In this document: piece by piece, positions 43,319 through 51,423 of the stretch
Numbering within the stretch: position 1 is the stretch's first letter
How the letters are laid out: every line of letters starts with the position of its first letter
Assembly: GCA_963839955.1 (NCBI GenBank)
Contig: CAWIXB010000002.1
Span: forward strand, 1 to 64,000
Length of the DNA stretch: 64,000 nucleotides
Source: CAWIXB01 sp963839955
Lineage (GTDB): Bacteria; Actinomycetota; Actinomycetes; JACCUZ01
Direction of reading: 5' to 3'
Notes under the pieces: model-generated
Seen by the model: only the letters and a program-made list of their open reading frames with translations
What the model was told of the DNA's origin: nothing
Database searches by the model: none
Made by a program: the position numbers and the translations under genes

Positions 43319-44122
43319 TCAAGCCGGCAGCCGCTCGCGAAGGAACGCGATGTCGGCGCCCTGACCCGCCACTCCGCCGGGCGTCTCGCACACCACCGGA
43401 GCTCCCGCGGCCTGCACCACCGCGACGATCGCGTCGGGGTCGACCCGGCCCGTCCCGAAGTTCGCGTGCCGGTCGGCCCCCGAGTCGAACTCGTCGCGCG
43501 AGTCATTGGCATGCACGAGATCGATCCGTCCGGTCACCGCTTTGACCCGATCGACGATCCCCGCGAGCTCCTCGCCGCCGGCGTGCGCGTGGCAGGTGTC
43601 GAGGCAGAAGCCGACATCGGTCATGTCGACCCGCCCGTCGAGGGTGTCCCAGAGTCGGGCGATGCGATCGAGGCGCCTGGCCATGGCGTTGCCACCGCCG
43701 GCCGTGTTCTCGATCAAGATCGGCAGCGGCGGCTCCATCCGCTCGAACGTCTTCGCCCAGTTCTCATAGCCGAGCTGGGGATCGTCGTCCTTGAGGAGAT
43801 GGCCGCCATGCACGATGAGCGCCTTCGCGCCGATCTCGGCCGCCGCGCGGGCGTGCTGGCCAAGCAGCTTGCGGCCCGGGATGCGGATGCGGTTGTTCGA
43901 GGTGGCGACGTTGAGGGCGTAGGGCGCGTGGACGTAGAGGTCGACGTCGGCAGCGGCCGCTGCGGCGCGCAAGGCCACCGCTCCCCCGGCGTACTCGATC
44001 TTCGGGCCCTTCCAGCCCTGCGGGTCACCGAGGAAGAACTGGGCAAGATCGGCGCCGCGCGCGATCGCCTCCTGCACGGGGTCGGCCTGGTCGACGTGGG
44101 CTCCGAGGCGAAGTGCGGTCAC
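43319..44122 (-). CDS. nfo: Deoxyribonuclease IV (Nfo-type AP endonuclease)
   Basis: This is a 267-residue TIM-barrel protein of the AP endonuclease 2 family, which repairs abasic sites. Metal-ligand segments seen: YVHAPYALNVAT, IVHGGHL, ILIENTAGGGNAM, VGFCLDTCHAHAGG and VHANDSRDEFDSGADRHANFGTG. The start GTG 44122 (product MTALRLGAHV) is preceded by TACCCT ending 6 nt upstream, pointing to a leaderless transcript. The longer open frame upstream is not Nfo-like. It converges on the marR gene (7 bp apart). Confidence 0.92.
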   Translation of the reverse strand: MTALRLGAHVDQADPVQEAIARGADLAQFFLGDPQGWKGPKIEYAGGAVALRAAAAAADVDLYVHAPYALNVATSNNRIRIPGRKLLGQHARAAAEIGAKALIVHGGHLLKDDDPQLGYENWAKTFERMEPPLPILIENTAGGGNAMARRLDRIARLWDTLDGRVDMTDVGFCLDTCHAHAGGEELAGIVDRVKAVTGRIDLVHANDSRDEFDSGADRHANFGTGRVDPDAIVAVVQAAGAPVVCETPGGVAGQGADIAFLRERLPA

Positions 44123-44128
44123 AGGGCC

Positions 44129-44134
44129 AGGGTA
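44129..44134 (-). promoter_or_regulatory. Probable -10 element of a leaderless promoter for nfo
   Basis: TACCCT on the minus strand ends 6 nt before GTG 44122, with no Shine-Dalgarno in between. Confidence 0.4.
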
Positions 44135-44342
44135 GGACGGGCCCCCGACATTGCCGTGGCTGTGGACAGGATTTCGGCATGGCCGGTGGTGGGCGGTAGT
44201 CTGGCCGCCGTTGCCCTGGCACGCTCCGCCGCAGACCCCGCCACAAGGCCTTGCGACGCCGCGACGCACGGGGCACGACGCAGTAGCCCTCCTGTCACGG
44301 AGAGACCGTGGCCGCCGAGACCAGAGGAGGTGGGTTGCCCGC

Positions 44343-44633
44343 ATGCGTCACTACGAACTGATGGTCATCCTCGACCCCGACATCGAGGAGCGCACCGTTG
44401 CCCCGTCGCTCGACCAGTTCCTGACCGTCGTCAAGACCGATGGCGGGAGCATCGAGAAGGTCGACATCTGGGGGCGCCGGCGCCTCTCGTTCGAGATCGC
44501 CAAGAAGGCCGAGGGCATCTACGCCGTCGTCGACCTGCAGGCCGAGCCCGCGACGGTGAAGGAGCTCGACCGCCAGCTCAACCTCAACGAGGCTGTGCTG
44601 CGTACCAAGGTCCTCCGTCCCGACCAGCGCTAA
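44343..44633 (+). CDS. rpsF: 30S ribosomal protein S6
   Basis: This is a 96-residue protein starting MRHYELMVILDPDIEERTV and containing the family segment VDIWGRRRLSFEIAKKAEGIYAVVDL. S6 binds S18 in the 30S platform, and rpsR lies in the same operon. ATG 44343 has GGAGG upstream. The frame is open to 44151, but family length and the ribosome site fix the start. It begins the rpsF-ssb-rpsR-rplI operon. Confidence 0.97.
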   Translation: MRHYELMVILDPDIEERTVAPSLDQFLTVVKTDGGSIEKVDIWGRRRLSFEIAKKAEGIYAVVDLQAEPATVKELDRQLNLNEAVLRTKVLRPDQR

Positions 44634-44643
44634 GGACTCTCGC

Positions 44644-45171
44644 ATGGCTGCAGGCGACACCCAGATCACCCTTGTCGGCAACCTCGTCGACGACCCCGAG
44701 CTGCGCTTCACCCCGAGCGGGGCCGCGGTGGCGAAGTTCCGCATCGCGTCCACGCCGCGCTTCCTCGACAAGCAGACCAACGAGTGGAAGGACGGCGAGA
44801 GCCTCTTCCTCTCCTGCAACGTGTGGCGCCAGGCGGCTGAGAACGCCGCCGAGACGCTCCAGCGCGGCATGCGGGTCATCGTGCAGGGCAGGCTCAAGCA
44901 GCGGTCCTACGAGACCAAGGAGGGCGAGAAGCGCACCGTCTACGAGGTCGAGGTCGACGAGGTCGGCCCGAGCCTGCGCAACGCCACCGCGAAGGTCGTC
45001 AAGACCCAGCGCGGCGGCGGTGGCGGCGGGTTCGGTTCGCAACAGGCCGACAACGACCCGTGGGCCTCCGCGGCTCCGGCGAACTCCACCTCCGGCGCGC
45101 CCTCCGGTGGTGGCGGTGGCGGGTGGAACAACCCCGGCGCCAGCGCCAGCAGCGACGAGCCTCCCTTCTAG
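44644..45171 (+). CDS. ssb: Single-stranded DNA-binding protein
   Basis: This is a 175-residue protein. The OB fold spans residues ~5-112 (QITLVGNLVDDPELRFTPSG, LFLSCNVWRQAAENAAETL, GRLKQRSYETKEGEKRTVYE). A glycine-rich linker (QRGGGGGGFG...GGGGGGW) follows, ending in the acidic tip SSDEPPF that recruits partner proteins. It coats single-stranded DNA in replication and repair. AAGGA lies 7 nt before the ATG. It is 10 bp after rpsF. Confidence 0.97.
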   Translation: MAAGDTQITLVGNLVDDPELRFTPSGAAVAKFRIASTPRFLDKQTNEWKDGESLFLSCNVWRQAAENAAETLQRGMRVIVQGRLKQRSYETKEGEKRTVYEVEVDEVGPSLRNATAKVVKTQRGGGGGGFGSQQADNDPWASAAPANSTSGAPSGGGGGGWNNPGASASSDEPPF

Positions 45172-45203
45172 ACCAGCCCCTCGCCTTCAGCCCCTCAAAT
45201 AAT

Positions 45204-45291
45204 TCCGGCTCGCGCCGGGCACCCCAGGTCCGGCTCCGCGCCGGGCAGACCATTCCGGCTCGCGCAGCCCCCAACTCCGGCTGCCGCCGGG
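45204..45291 (+). repeat. Four ~25-bp repeats with CCGGC...GCCGG hairpins between ssb and rpsR
   Basis: The unit TCCGGCTCGCGCCGGG or a close variant recurs at 45204, 45229, 45254 (right arm lost) and 45276, at a spacing of 22-25 bp. Each intact unit can form a small CCGGC/GCCGG hairpin. It fills most of the 145-bp gap inside the ribosomal operon and could act as an attenuator or simply be a minisatellite. Confidence 0.75.
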
Positions 45292-45316
45292 GCAACCATG
45301 TGACTGGAGCACCACG

Positions 45317-45553
45317 ATGGCCAAGCCACCTCCCCGCAAACTCAAGAAGAAGGTCTGCGTCTTCTGCAAAGACAAGACGTCCTACATCGACTACAAGGAC
45401 ACCGGCCTGCTGCGGAAGTTCATCTCCGACCGCGGCAAGATCCGGGCTCGCCGGGTCACCGGCAACTGCACCCAGCACCAGCGGGACGTCGCCACAGCTG
45501 TGAAGAACAGTCGTGAGATGGCGCTGCTGCCCTACACCAGCACCGCGCGCTGA
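45317..45553 (+). CDS. rpsR: 30S ribosomal protein S18 (cysteine-containing form)
   Basis: This is a 78-residue basic protein with the S18 core IDYKDTGLLRKFISDRGKIRARRVTG. It carries CVFC (residues 14-17) and another cysteine in GNCTQHQR, so it is the zinc-binding C+ form rather than the C- paralogue induced under zinc starvation. ATG 45317 has GGAGC upstream. rplI follows 14 bp later. Confidence 0.97.
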   Translation: MAKPPPRKLKKKVCVFCKDKTSYIDYKDTGLLRKFISDRGKIRARRVTGNCTQHQRDVATAVKNSREMALLPYTSTAR

Positions 45554-45567
45554 GGAGGGGTGACGAC

Positions 45568-46014
45568 ATGAAGCTCATCCTCACCCAGGAGGTCGCCGGA
45601 CTCGGCGGCCCCGGCGACGTGGTCGAGGTCAAGGACGGCTACGGCCGCAACTTCCTCGTACCGCGTGGCGCCGCGATCCGCTGGACCCGCGGCGGCGAGA
45701 AGCAGATCGAGTCGATCCGGCGCGGCCGCGAGGTCCGCGAGGTCCGCGACCTCGGTCACGCGACCGACATCAAGAGCCAGCTCGAGGGTCTGCGCGTCAC
45801 GCTGCCGGTCCGCGCAGGCGACACCGGCCGGCTCTTCGGCTCGGTGACCGTCTCGGACATCGTCGACGCCGTGCAGGGCGCCGGCGGACCGCCGGTCGAC
45901 AAGCGCCGCATCGAGATGGGCAGCCCCATCCGCACGGTCGGCGCCCACGAGATCATCGTGCGGGTGCACCCCGAGGTCACCGCCACGCTGACCCTCGAGG
46001 TCGTCCCCAGCTAG
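45568..46014 (+). CDS. rplI: 50S ribosomal protein L9
   Basis: This is a 148-residue protein with the N-terminal signature MKLILTQEVAGLGGPGDVVEVKDGYGRNFLVPRG, a connecting helix (about 45-75) and a C-terminal domain (LFGSVTVSDIVDAV, VHPEVTATLTLEV). GAGGAGGGG precedes the ATG. It ends the rpsF-ssb-rpsR-rplI operon and converges with the MATE gene. Confidence 0.97.
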   Translation: MKLILTQEVAGLGGPGDVVEVKDGYGRNFLVPRGAAIRWTRGGEKQIESIRRGREVREVRDLGHATDIKSQLEGLRVTLPVRAGDTGRLFGSVTVSDIVDAVQGAGGPPVDKRRIEMGSPIRTVGAHEIIVRVHPEVTATLTLEVVPS

Positions 46015-46037
46015 CCGCCCAAGATCACCACGCGGTT

Positions 46038-47405
46038 TCAGCGGCGACGGGGGCGACCGGGGACGGTCGCACCCGTCACGAGCCAAGCCTCGCCACGCTC
46101 GCGGTGCACCAACGTGACGAGCCGGGCCAGAAGGAACCCGTTGAACGCCCACCACAGCGCCGGGAGCCCTGCGTCGGTGAACAGCACCAGTCCTGCGAGC
46201 GGCACGAACGCGGCGAGGGTGATGACACCCGCGACCGCGAGATAGCGACCGTCGCCGGCACCGATGAGCACGCCGTCCAGCGCGAACACCACGCCGCAGA
46301 CGGGCTGGAAGACCGCGGCGACGATCAGCACGGACGAGAGCAGGCTGCGCACTGCGGGGTCCTCGGTGAACAGCGGCACGTAGACCGCGCGCAGCATGAC
46401 GGTGATGAGTCCGAGACCGACCCCGGCTGCCACTCCCCACTCCATCATTCGGCGAGTCGCCGCCCTGGCCCCTCGGGCGTCTCCCGCACCCAGGTAGCGG
46501 CCCACGATCGCCTGTCCCGCGATCGCAATGGCGTCGAGGGCGAGCGACAGGAAGATCCAGATCGTGAACGCGACCTGGTGAGCAGCGGTCGCGTCGGTGC
46601 CCTGCGAGGCCGCGACGTAGGTCATCACCAGCAGGGCCAGCCGCAGCGTGATGGTGCGCACCAGGAGGGGGACGCCACTGGCCGCAGCGGCGCGGATGCC
46701 AGGCAGGTGCGGGCGCAGAGGCGCGCTATGGCGTCGGGCCCCGCGCACCACGACGATGACGAACGCCACCGCCATGCCGAGCTGAGCGAGCACCGTCCCG
46801 AGGGCCGACCCCGCGATGCCCATCCCGGCCGGGTAGACCAACACCAGGTTCAGCACGATGTTGGCTGCCGCTCCCGCGGACGCGACGATCAGCGGCGTGC
46901 GGGTGTCCTGCAGACCACGCAACACGCCGGTCGCGGCCAGCACGATGAGCATGGGAGCCAGACCGGGCAGCGACACGCGTAGGTAGGTCAGCGCGTACGG
47001 CGTGGCCGCCTCCGACGTACCGAACGCTGCGACCAGCGGTTCGGCGAGGAGCAGCCCGCCGAGCGTGAGCAGCAGACCAATGACAGTGGCGAGCCAGATC
47101 CCGTCGACGCCCTGCGCCAGCGCGCCGCGCTGGTCACCGGCACCAACGCGGCGGGCTACGGCGGCCGTCGTGCCGTAGGCGAGGAAGACACAGACCGAGA
47201 CGGCGGTGGCGAGCAGCGCGCCCGCGACCCCGAGCCCGGCCAGCTGCGGCGTACCCAGGTGGCCCACGATCGCCGAGTCCGTGAGCAGGAAGAGGGGCTC
47301 CGCGACGAGCGCGCCCAGCGCCGGCACGGCCAGCCGCACGATCTCCCGGTCGTGCGGGTGCTTTCCTGGCGGAAGGACCCCGGTTCGTGGTCGCACCATC
47401 CGCAT
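46038..47405 (-). CDS. MATE-family efflux transporter (DinF-like)
   Basis: This is a ~455-residue polytopic protein with about 12 hydrophobic segments in two similar halves, starting DREIVRLAVPALGALVAEPLFLLTDSAIVGHLG. The first-helix segment matches MATE/DinF proteins, which export drugs or metabolites using H+ or Na+ gradients. The substrate is unknown. The start is uncertain: ATG 47405 or ATG 47399, with the frame open to 47438. DinF genes are often SOS-linked, and a LexA-like box lies 266 bp upstream in the gap shared with dnaB. Confidence 0.87.
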   Translation of the reverse strand: MRMVRPRTGVLPPGKHPHDREIVRLAVPALGALVAEPLFLLTDSAIVGHLGTPQLAGLGVAGALLATAVSVCVFLAYGTTAAVARRVGAGDQRGALAQGVDGIWLATVIGLLLTLGGLLLAEPLVAAFGTSEAATPYALTYLRVSLPGLAPMLIVLAATGVLRGLQDTRTPLIVASAGAAANIVLNLVLVYPAGMGIAGSALGTVLAQLGMAVAFVIVVVRGARRHSAPLRPHLPGIRAAAASGVPLLVRTITLRLALLVMTYVAASQGTDATAAHQVAFTIWIFLSLALDAIAIAGQAIVGRYLGAGDARGARAATRRMMEWGVAAGVGLGLITVMLRAVYVPLFTEDPAVRSLLSSVLIVAAVFQPVCGVVFALDGVLIGAGDGRYLAVAGVITLAAFVPLAGLVLFTDAGLPALWWAFNGFLLARLVTLVHRERGEAWLVTGATVPGRPRRR

Positions 47406-47750
47406 CGTAGGACCGCGGCCGAACTTTCTTCTGTCCACAGCCGGTGGACGGGAAAGGGCGGGGTGGGAGGCGTCGCGCTGACGGGCCAGCCCCGAAACTC
47501 ACAGGCCCGTCCACACCCCTTTGCACCGGCCCTCCGGCGTTGCGCACAGGCCCGTCCACCGTCCATGCCCAGGCAGGCTTGGAGCCCTCTTCCCAGACCC
47601 CTATCGTCCCGTTGTTGTCGTGGCGCGCGCTGCCGGAGCGGGTTCGGCACCGATTCTGTCGGGGGTCTGGTCGAACATGTGTTCGTGCTCGTCTTTCAGT
47701 CGAGAGCGAGCACCCCGCACGCCTAGCACTGCAGCCGAGGGGTGGCCGAC
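47406..47750. promoter_or_regulatory. Divergent MATE-dnaB intergenic region
   Basis: This 345-bp gap has no convincing gene. It holds a 14-bp direct repeat ACAGGCCCGTCCAC (47501-47514 and 47546-47559), several TCCAC-bearing stretches reminiscent of partial DnaA boxes, and the LexA-like palindrome at 47671-47686. No clear -10/-35 pair could be assigned. Confidence 0.5.
47671..47686. promoter_or_regulatory. LexA (SOS) box-like palindrome upstream of dnaB
   Basis: TCGAACATGTGTTCGT matches the actinobacterial LexA consensus TCGAAC-N4-GTTCGA at every conserved position except the last. It lies 65 bp before the dnaB ATG. I saw no second match of this quality in the window. Confidence 0.6.
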
Positions 47751-50700
47751 ATGAGCGTGGCCGAGTTCCGCGGCACGCCGTCCCCGGACGAGTTCGAGCG
47801 CACGCCGCCCCAGGACGTCACCGCGGAGCAGTCGGTGCTCGGCGGCATGCTGCTGTCCAAGGACGCGATCGCCGACGTGGTCGAGGTGGTCCGCGGCCAC
47901 GACTTCTACCGCCCGGCCCACGAGCTGGTCTACGAGTCGGTGCTCGACCTCTACGGCCGCGGCGAGCCCGCCGACGCCGTCACGGTCTCGGCCGAGCTGC
48001 AGAAGCGCGGCGAGCTCGGACGGGTCGGGGGCGCGCCCTACCTTCACACGCTGATCAGCTCCGTGCCGACCGCGGCCAACGCGGGCTACTACGCGCGCAT
48101 CGTCCGCGAGACCGCGATCCTGCGCCGGCTGATCGAGGCCGGCACCAAGATCGTGCAGCTGGGCTACACCGGCGACGGTGACGCCGACGACATCGTCGAC
48201 ACCGCCCAGGCCGAGGTCTACGCCGTCACCGACCGACGTACGTCCGACGACTACCTGCCGCTCTCCGCGATCATGGAAGGCACGCTCGACGAGATCGAGG
48301 CCATCGGCTCGCGAGGTGGCGAGATGGTCGGCGTGCCGACCGGCTTCACCGACTTCGACGAGCTCACCAATGGTCTGCACCCCGGCCAGATGATCGTCGT
48401 CGCGGCCAGACCGGCCGTTGGGAAGGCGTTGGCCCTTGACACGCCCTTGCCCACACCGGCCGGCTGGACCACGATGGGCGCGGTCGCTGTCGGCGACCAA
48501 CTCGTCGGGGACGATGGCCGCCCGACGGTGGTGTTGGCGGCGACCCAGGTGCTTACCGGCCGTCCTTGCTACGAGGTCGTGTTCTCCGACGGCTCATCGA
48601 TCGTCGCCGACGCCGAGCACGGCTGGTTGACCGACACCCGCGCATCACGCAAATCTGCGCAGGCCGCGCGCGTCGGATACAACCGCTACAAGAACCAGCG
48701 AACGTTCGCCACGGTCAAGACGACACAGGAGATCGCCCGCACGCTTCGGCTCGAGACGGTCTCTGATCGACGGCTCAACCACACAGTTCGCAACACCCGC
48801 CCGCTCCAGCTGCCCGACGCCACGTTGCCGCTCTCGCCCTATGCCCTCGGCGTCTGGCTGGGTGACGGACACTCTGCGGGCGCCCGGTTCACCAGCGCCG
48901 ATCCCGAGATCGCGATGTACCTCGAGGGCGAGGACCTGCGCGTCACTCCCGGCGCTGGCCTGACCTTTTCCATGCGACTGCCTGCCGAGCCGCCCGTCGC
49001 CCGGCGTGACTGTGTTGTCTGCGGCGTCTTCTTCGTCCCGCGGACGTCACAGGTGCGCACGTGTGGCCGTGCCTGCGGTGGCAAGGCCCGAGCAATCTCT
49101 GCACCCGTCCCACCACCGTCATGCCCGGACTGCGGCGGCCCTTCGTCCGGGCTGGTCAGGTGCGCCACCTGTCACGCGCACCACGGCACCGTCGTCGCCC
49201 TCCTGCGCACGATGGGAGTGCTCGGTGACAAGCACATTCCAGCCACCTACCTCCGTGGCTCCGAGCAGCAGCGACGCGATCTGCTCGCCGGCCTGCTCGA
49301 CACGGATGGAACCGTCACGGCGGGTGGGTCGGTTCAGTTCTGCGTGACCTCGCGACGCCTCGCGGTGGACGTCCGCGAATTGGTGTCGAGCCTCGGCTAC
49401 AAGTGCGGCTTCACGACGAAACGCGTCCACGGCCGCAGTGAGGCGAGCTCCACGGCGTACATCCTGACGTTCTCGACGAACGACGAGGTCTTCCGCCTCG
49501 GCCGCAAGAAGGTCCTGCACAAGGAACGGCGTTCGGGCCGCGACGCGAAGATCGGTGCCCGTTACATCGTCGATGTCCGTCGCGTCGACAGCGTGCCCGT
49601 GCGCTGCGTGCAGGTCGACAATCCGAGCCATCTCTACCTCGCCGGCCGCACGATGGTGCCGACCCACAACTCGACGCTGGGGCTCGACGTCGCTCGAACA
49701 GCTGCCATCAAGCACCAGATGACCACCTGCATCTTCTCGCTCGAAATGAGCCGCAACGAGATCACCATGCGACTTCTCTCGGCCGAGTCGCGGGTCCCGC
49801 TGCACCACATGCGCACCGGCAAGCTTTCCGACGACGACTGGACGCGCCTCGCGAGGCGGATGGGTGAGGTGTCCAACGCGCCGTTGTTCATCGACGACTC
49901 GCCCAACATGTCGATGATGGAGATCCGCGCGAAGTGCCGGCGGCTCAAGCAGCGTCACGACCTCAAGCTCGTCATCGTCGACTACCTCCAGCTGATGTCG
50001 AGTGGCAAGCGCGTCGAGAGCCGCCAGCAAGAGGTGTCGGAGTTCTCCCGCGCGCTCAAGCTGCTCGCCAAGGAGCTCGAGGTCCCGGTCATCGCGATCT
50101 CGCAGCTCAACCGTGGTCCCGAACAGCGCACCGACAAGAAGCCGCAGATGTCCGACCTTCGCGAATCGGGGTGCCTGCCGGCGTCGACCCGCGTTCTGCG
50201 AGCCGACACCGGTGCTGAGATCACCCTGGGCGCCTTGCTGGCGTCGGGCGAACGCGACGTCCCCGTCTGGTCGCTCGACGACAGCCTTCGCTACCAGCGG
50301 CGCACCATGACGCACGTTTTTCCCAGCGGACGCAAAGAGGTGTTCGCGCTCACCTTGGAGTCCGGAAAGACCGTGCGGGCGACCGCCAACCACCCGTTCC
50401 TGACGTACGACGGGTGGCGGCCGCTCGGCGAGCTCGGTGCGGGGTCCCGGCTCGCTGTGCCGCGCCACGTGCCGGCGCCGTTGCAGACACGCATTGACTG
50501 GGACGACGCGCAGGTGATCTCTAGCGCTCGCAGTCACGAGAAGTTCGTGCCCGTTGAAGTCTTCAACCTGCGCAAGCGATCGATTTCGCTCTTCCTGCAC
50601 CACCTCTGGTCCATCGACGGTTCGGTGACCGTGCACCGCGACGGCTGCGGTGGGCGCATCCATTACGCCTCGACGAGCCGAGCTCTCGTCGACGATGTCG

Positions 50701-51401
50701 CTCGTCTCCTGCTCCGGTTCGGCATCTCATCGCGGATCAGGCGGGCGACTGCGAAGGAGGGCGATCGCGCGTGCTACACCCTCGACGTCTCCGACTGTGA
50801 TGACCAGCGGCGATTCCTGCGCGAGATCGGCGTGCACGGACCGGAGGGCGAGGCGGTGCAAAGCTTGCTCGCGATACTGACCGAGGTCACGCCCAACACC
50901 AACCTGGGCACCGTCCCGGTGGACGTGTGGCAAGACGTCAAGCGTGTACTCGTGGAGCGCGGGGTGACCCATCGTCAGGTCGTCAGCGCGACGGGCACGT
51001 CCTTCGGCGGGAACGCTGAAGAGAAGCACGCGTCGCGCCGAGACCGCCTAGGCCGCATTGCCACGCTGCTCGACGACGCCGACCTCGAGATGCTCGCCAC
51101 GAACGATGTCTTCTGGGACACAGTGGTCGCGATCGAGAGCGTCGGCGTCGAGGACGTCTATGACGCCACCGTGCTCGGGCTCCACAACTTCATCGCTGAC
51201 GGCATCGCCGTTCACAACTCGATCGAGCAGGATGCCGACATGGTCGTGCTCTTGCACCGTGAAGAGCTCTACGAGCGCGAGTCGCCGCGAGCCGGTGAGG
51301 CCGACTTCATCGTCGCCAAGCACCGCAACGGACCCACCGCCACCATCACCGTCGCGTTCCAGGGCCACTACTCGCGCTTCGTCGACATGGCGCCGCACTG
51401 A
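47751..51401 (+). CDS. dnaB: Replicative DNA helicase DnaB interrupted by two inteins
   Basis: DnaB is the hexameric 5'-3' helicase of the fork. The 1216-residue precursor contains inteins of 415 and 349 residues, leaving a 452-residue helicase. Exteins: N-terminal domain (TPPQDVTAEQSVLGGMLLSKDAI), the P-loop AARPAVGK interrupted after its lysine by intein 1 and resuming STLGLDVARTAA, then SLEMSRNEITMRLL, Walker B LVIVDYLQLM, AISQLNRGPEQR, and LRESG interrupted by intein 2 and resuming SIEQDADMVVLLHRE. Splicing restores both GKS/T and the RESGSIEQDAD motif. I choose ATG 47751 (GAGGGG 8 nt upstream) over GTG 47742. Numbering here uses this start. Confidence 0.97.
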   Translation: MSVAEFRGTPSPDEFERTPPQDVTAEQSVLGGMLLSKDAIADVVEVVRGHDFYRPAHELVYESVLDLYGRGEPADAVTVSAELQKRGELGRVGGAPYLHTLISSVPTAANAGYYARIVRETAILRRLIEAGTKIVQLGYTGDGDADDIVDTAQAEVYAVTDRRTSDDYLPLSAIMEGTLDEIEAIGSRGGEMVGVPTGFTDFDELTNGLHPGQMIVVAARPAVGKALALDTPLPTPAGWTTMGAVAVGDQLVGDDGRPTVVLAATQVLTGRPCYEVVFSDGSSIVADAEHGWLTDTRASRKSAQAARVGYNRYKNQRTFATVKTTQEIARTLRLETVSDRRLNHTVRNTRPLQLPDATLPLSPYALGVWLGDGHSAGARFTSADPEIAMYLEGEDLRVTPGAGLTFSMRLPAEPPVARRDCVVCGVFFVPRTSQVRTCGRACGGKARAISAPVPPPSCPDCGGPSSGLVRCATCHAHHGTVVALLRTMGVLGDKHIPATYLRGSEQQRRDLLAGLLDTDGTVTAGGSVQFCVTSRRLAVDVRELVSSLGYKCGFTTKRVHGRSEASSTAYILTFSTNDEVFRLGRKKVLHKERRSGRDAKIGARYIVDVRRVDSVPVRCVQVDNPSHLYLAGRTMVPTHNSTLGLDVARTAAIKHQMTTCIFSLEMSRNEITMRLLSAESRVPLHHMRTGKLSDDDWTRLARRMGEVSNAPLFIDDSPNMSMMEIRAKCRRLKQRHDLKLVIVDYLQLMSSGKRVESRQQEVSEFSRALKLLAKELEVPVIAISQLNRGPEQRTDKKPQMSDLRESGCLPASTRVLRADTGAEITLGALLASGERDVPVWSLDDSLRYQRRTMTHVFPSGRKEVFALTLESGKTVRATANHPFLTYDGWRPLGELGAGSRLAVPRHVPAPLQTRIDWDDAQVISSARSHEKFVPVEVFNLRKRSISLFLHHLWSIDGSVTVHRDGCGGRIHYASTSRALVDDVARLLLRFGISSRIRRATAKEGDRACYTLDVSDCDDQRRFLREIGVHGPEGEAVQSLLAILTEVTPNTNLGTVPVDVWQDVKRVLVERGVTHRQVVSATGTSFGGNAEEKHASRRDRLGRIATLLDDADLEMLATNDVFWDTVVAIESVGVEDVYDATVLGLHNFIADGIAVHNSIEQDADMVVLLHREELYERESPRAGEADFIVAKHRNGPTATITVAFQGHYSRFVDMAPH
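48426..49670 (+). mobile_element. DnaB intein 1: class 3 (WCT) intein in the P-loop, with endonuclease and Cys-rich insert
   Basis: This segment encodes residues 226-640 of the DnaB precursor (415 aa). It lacks the usual first Cys/Ser and begins ALALDTPLPTPAGW. It has the class 3 signature: Trp in block B (ADAEHGWLT, W292), Cys in block F (VRCVQVD, C619) and Thr in block G (PTHN, T638), ending in Asn640 with Ser as +1. Two LAGLIDADG motifs are present (ALGVWLGDGH at 365-374 and LLAGLLDTDGT at 511-521). Between them lies a cysteine-rich module with four CxxC/CxxxC pairs. Removing the intein rejoins GK|ST of the Walker A motif. The family assignment follows the class known from mycobacteriophage DnaB inteins. 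Confidence 0.93.
50172..51218 (+). mobile_element. DnaB intein 2: class 1 intein in the RESG|SIEQD motif
   Basis: This segment encodes residues 808-1156 (349 aa). It begins with Cys (CLPASTRVL, block A), has block B VRATANHPFLTYDGW, block F/G DVYDATVLGLHNFIADGIAVHN, and Ser as +1. FLHHLWSIDGS resembles a first LAGLIDADG motif. A second one is weak (RRFLREIGVHGPEG), so the endonuclease may be degenerate. The insertion site lies in the conserved helicase motif ahead of the arginine-finger region. It is unrelated in sequence to intein 1 apart from general intein motifs. Confidence 0.93.
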
Positions 51402-51423
51402 CACTGCAGGCTGTCGAGGTGCG

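Noticed and set aside
47444..48181. Plus-strand frame starting upstream of dnaB
   Set aside because: Overlaps the DnaB N-terminal domain in another frame; product is Arg/Pro-rich and the upstream part covers the LexA-like box.
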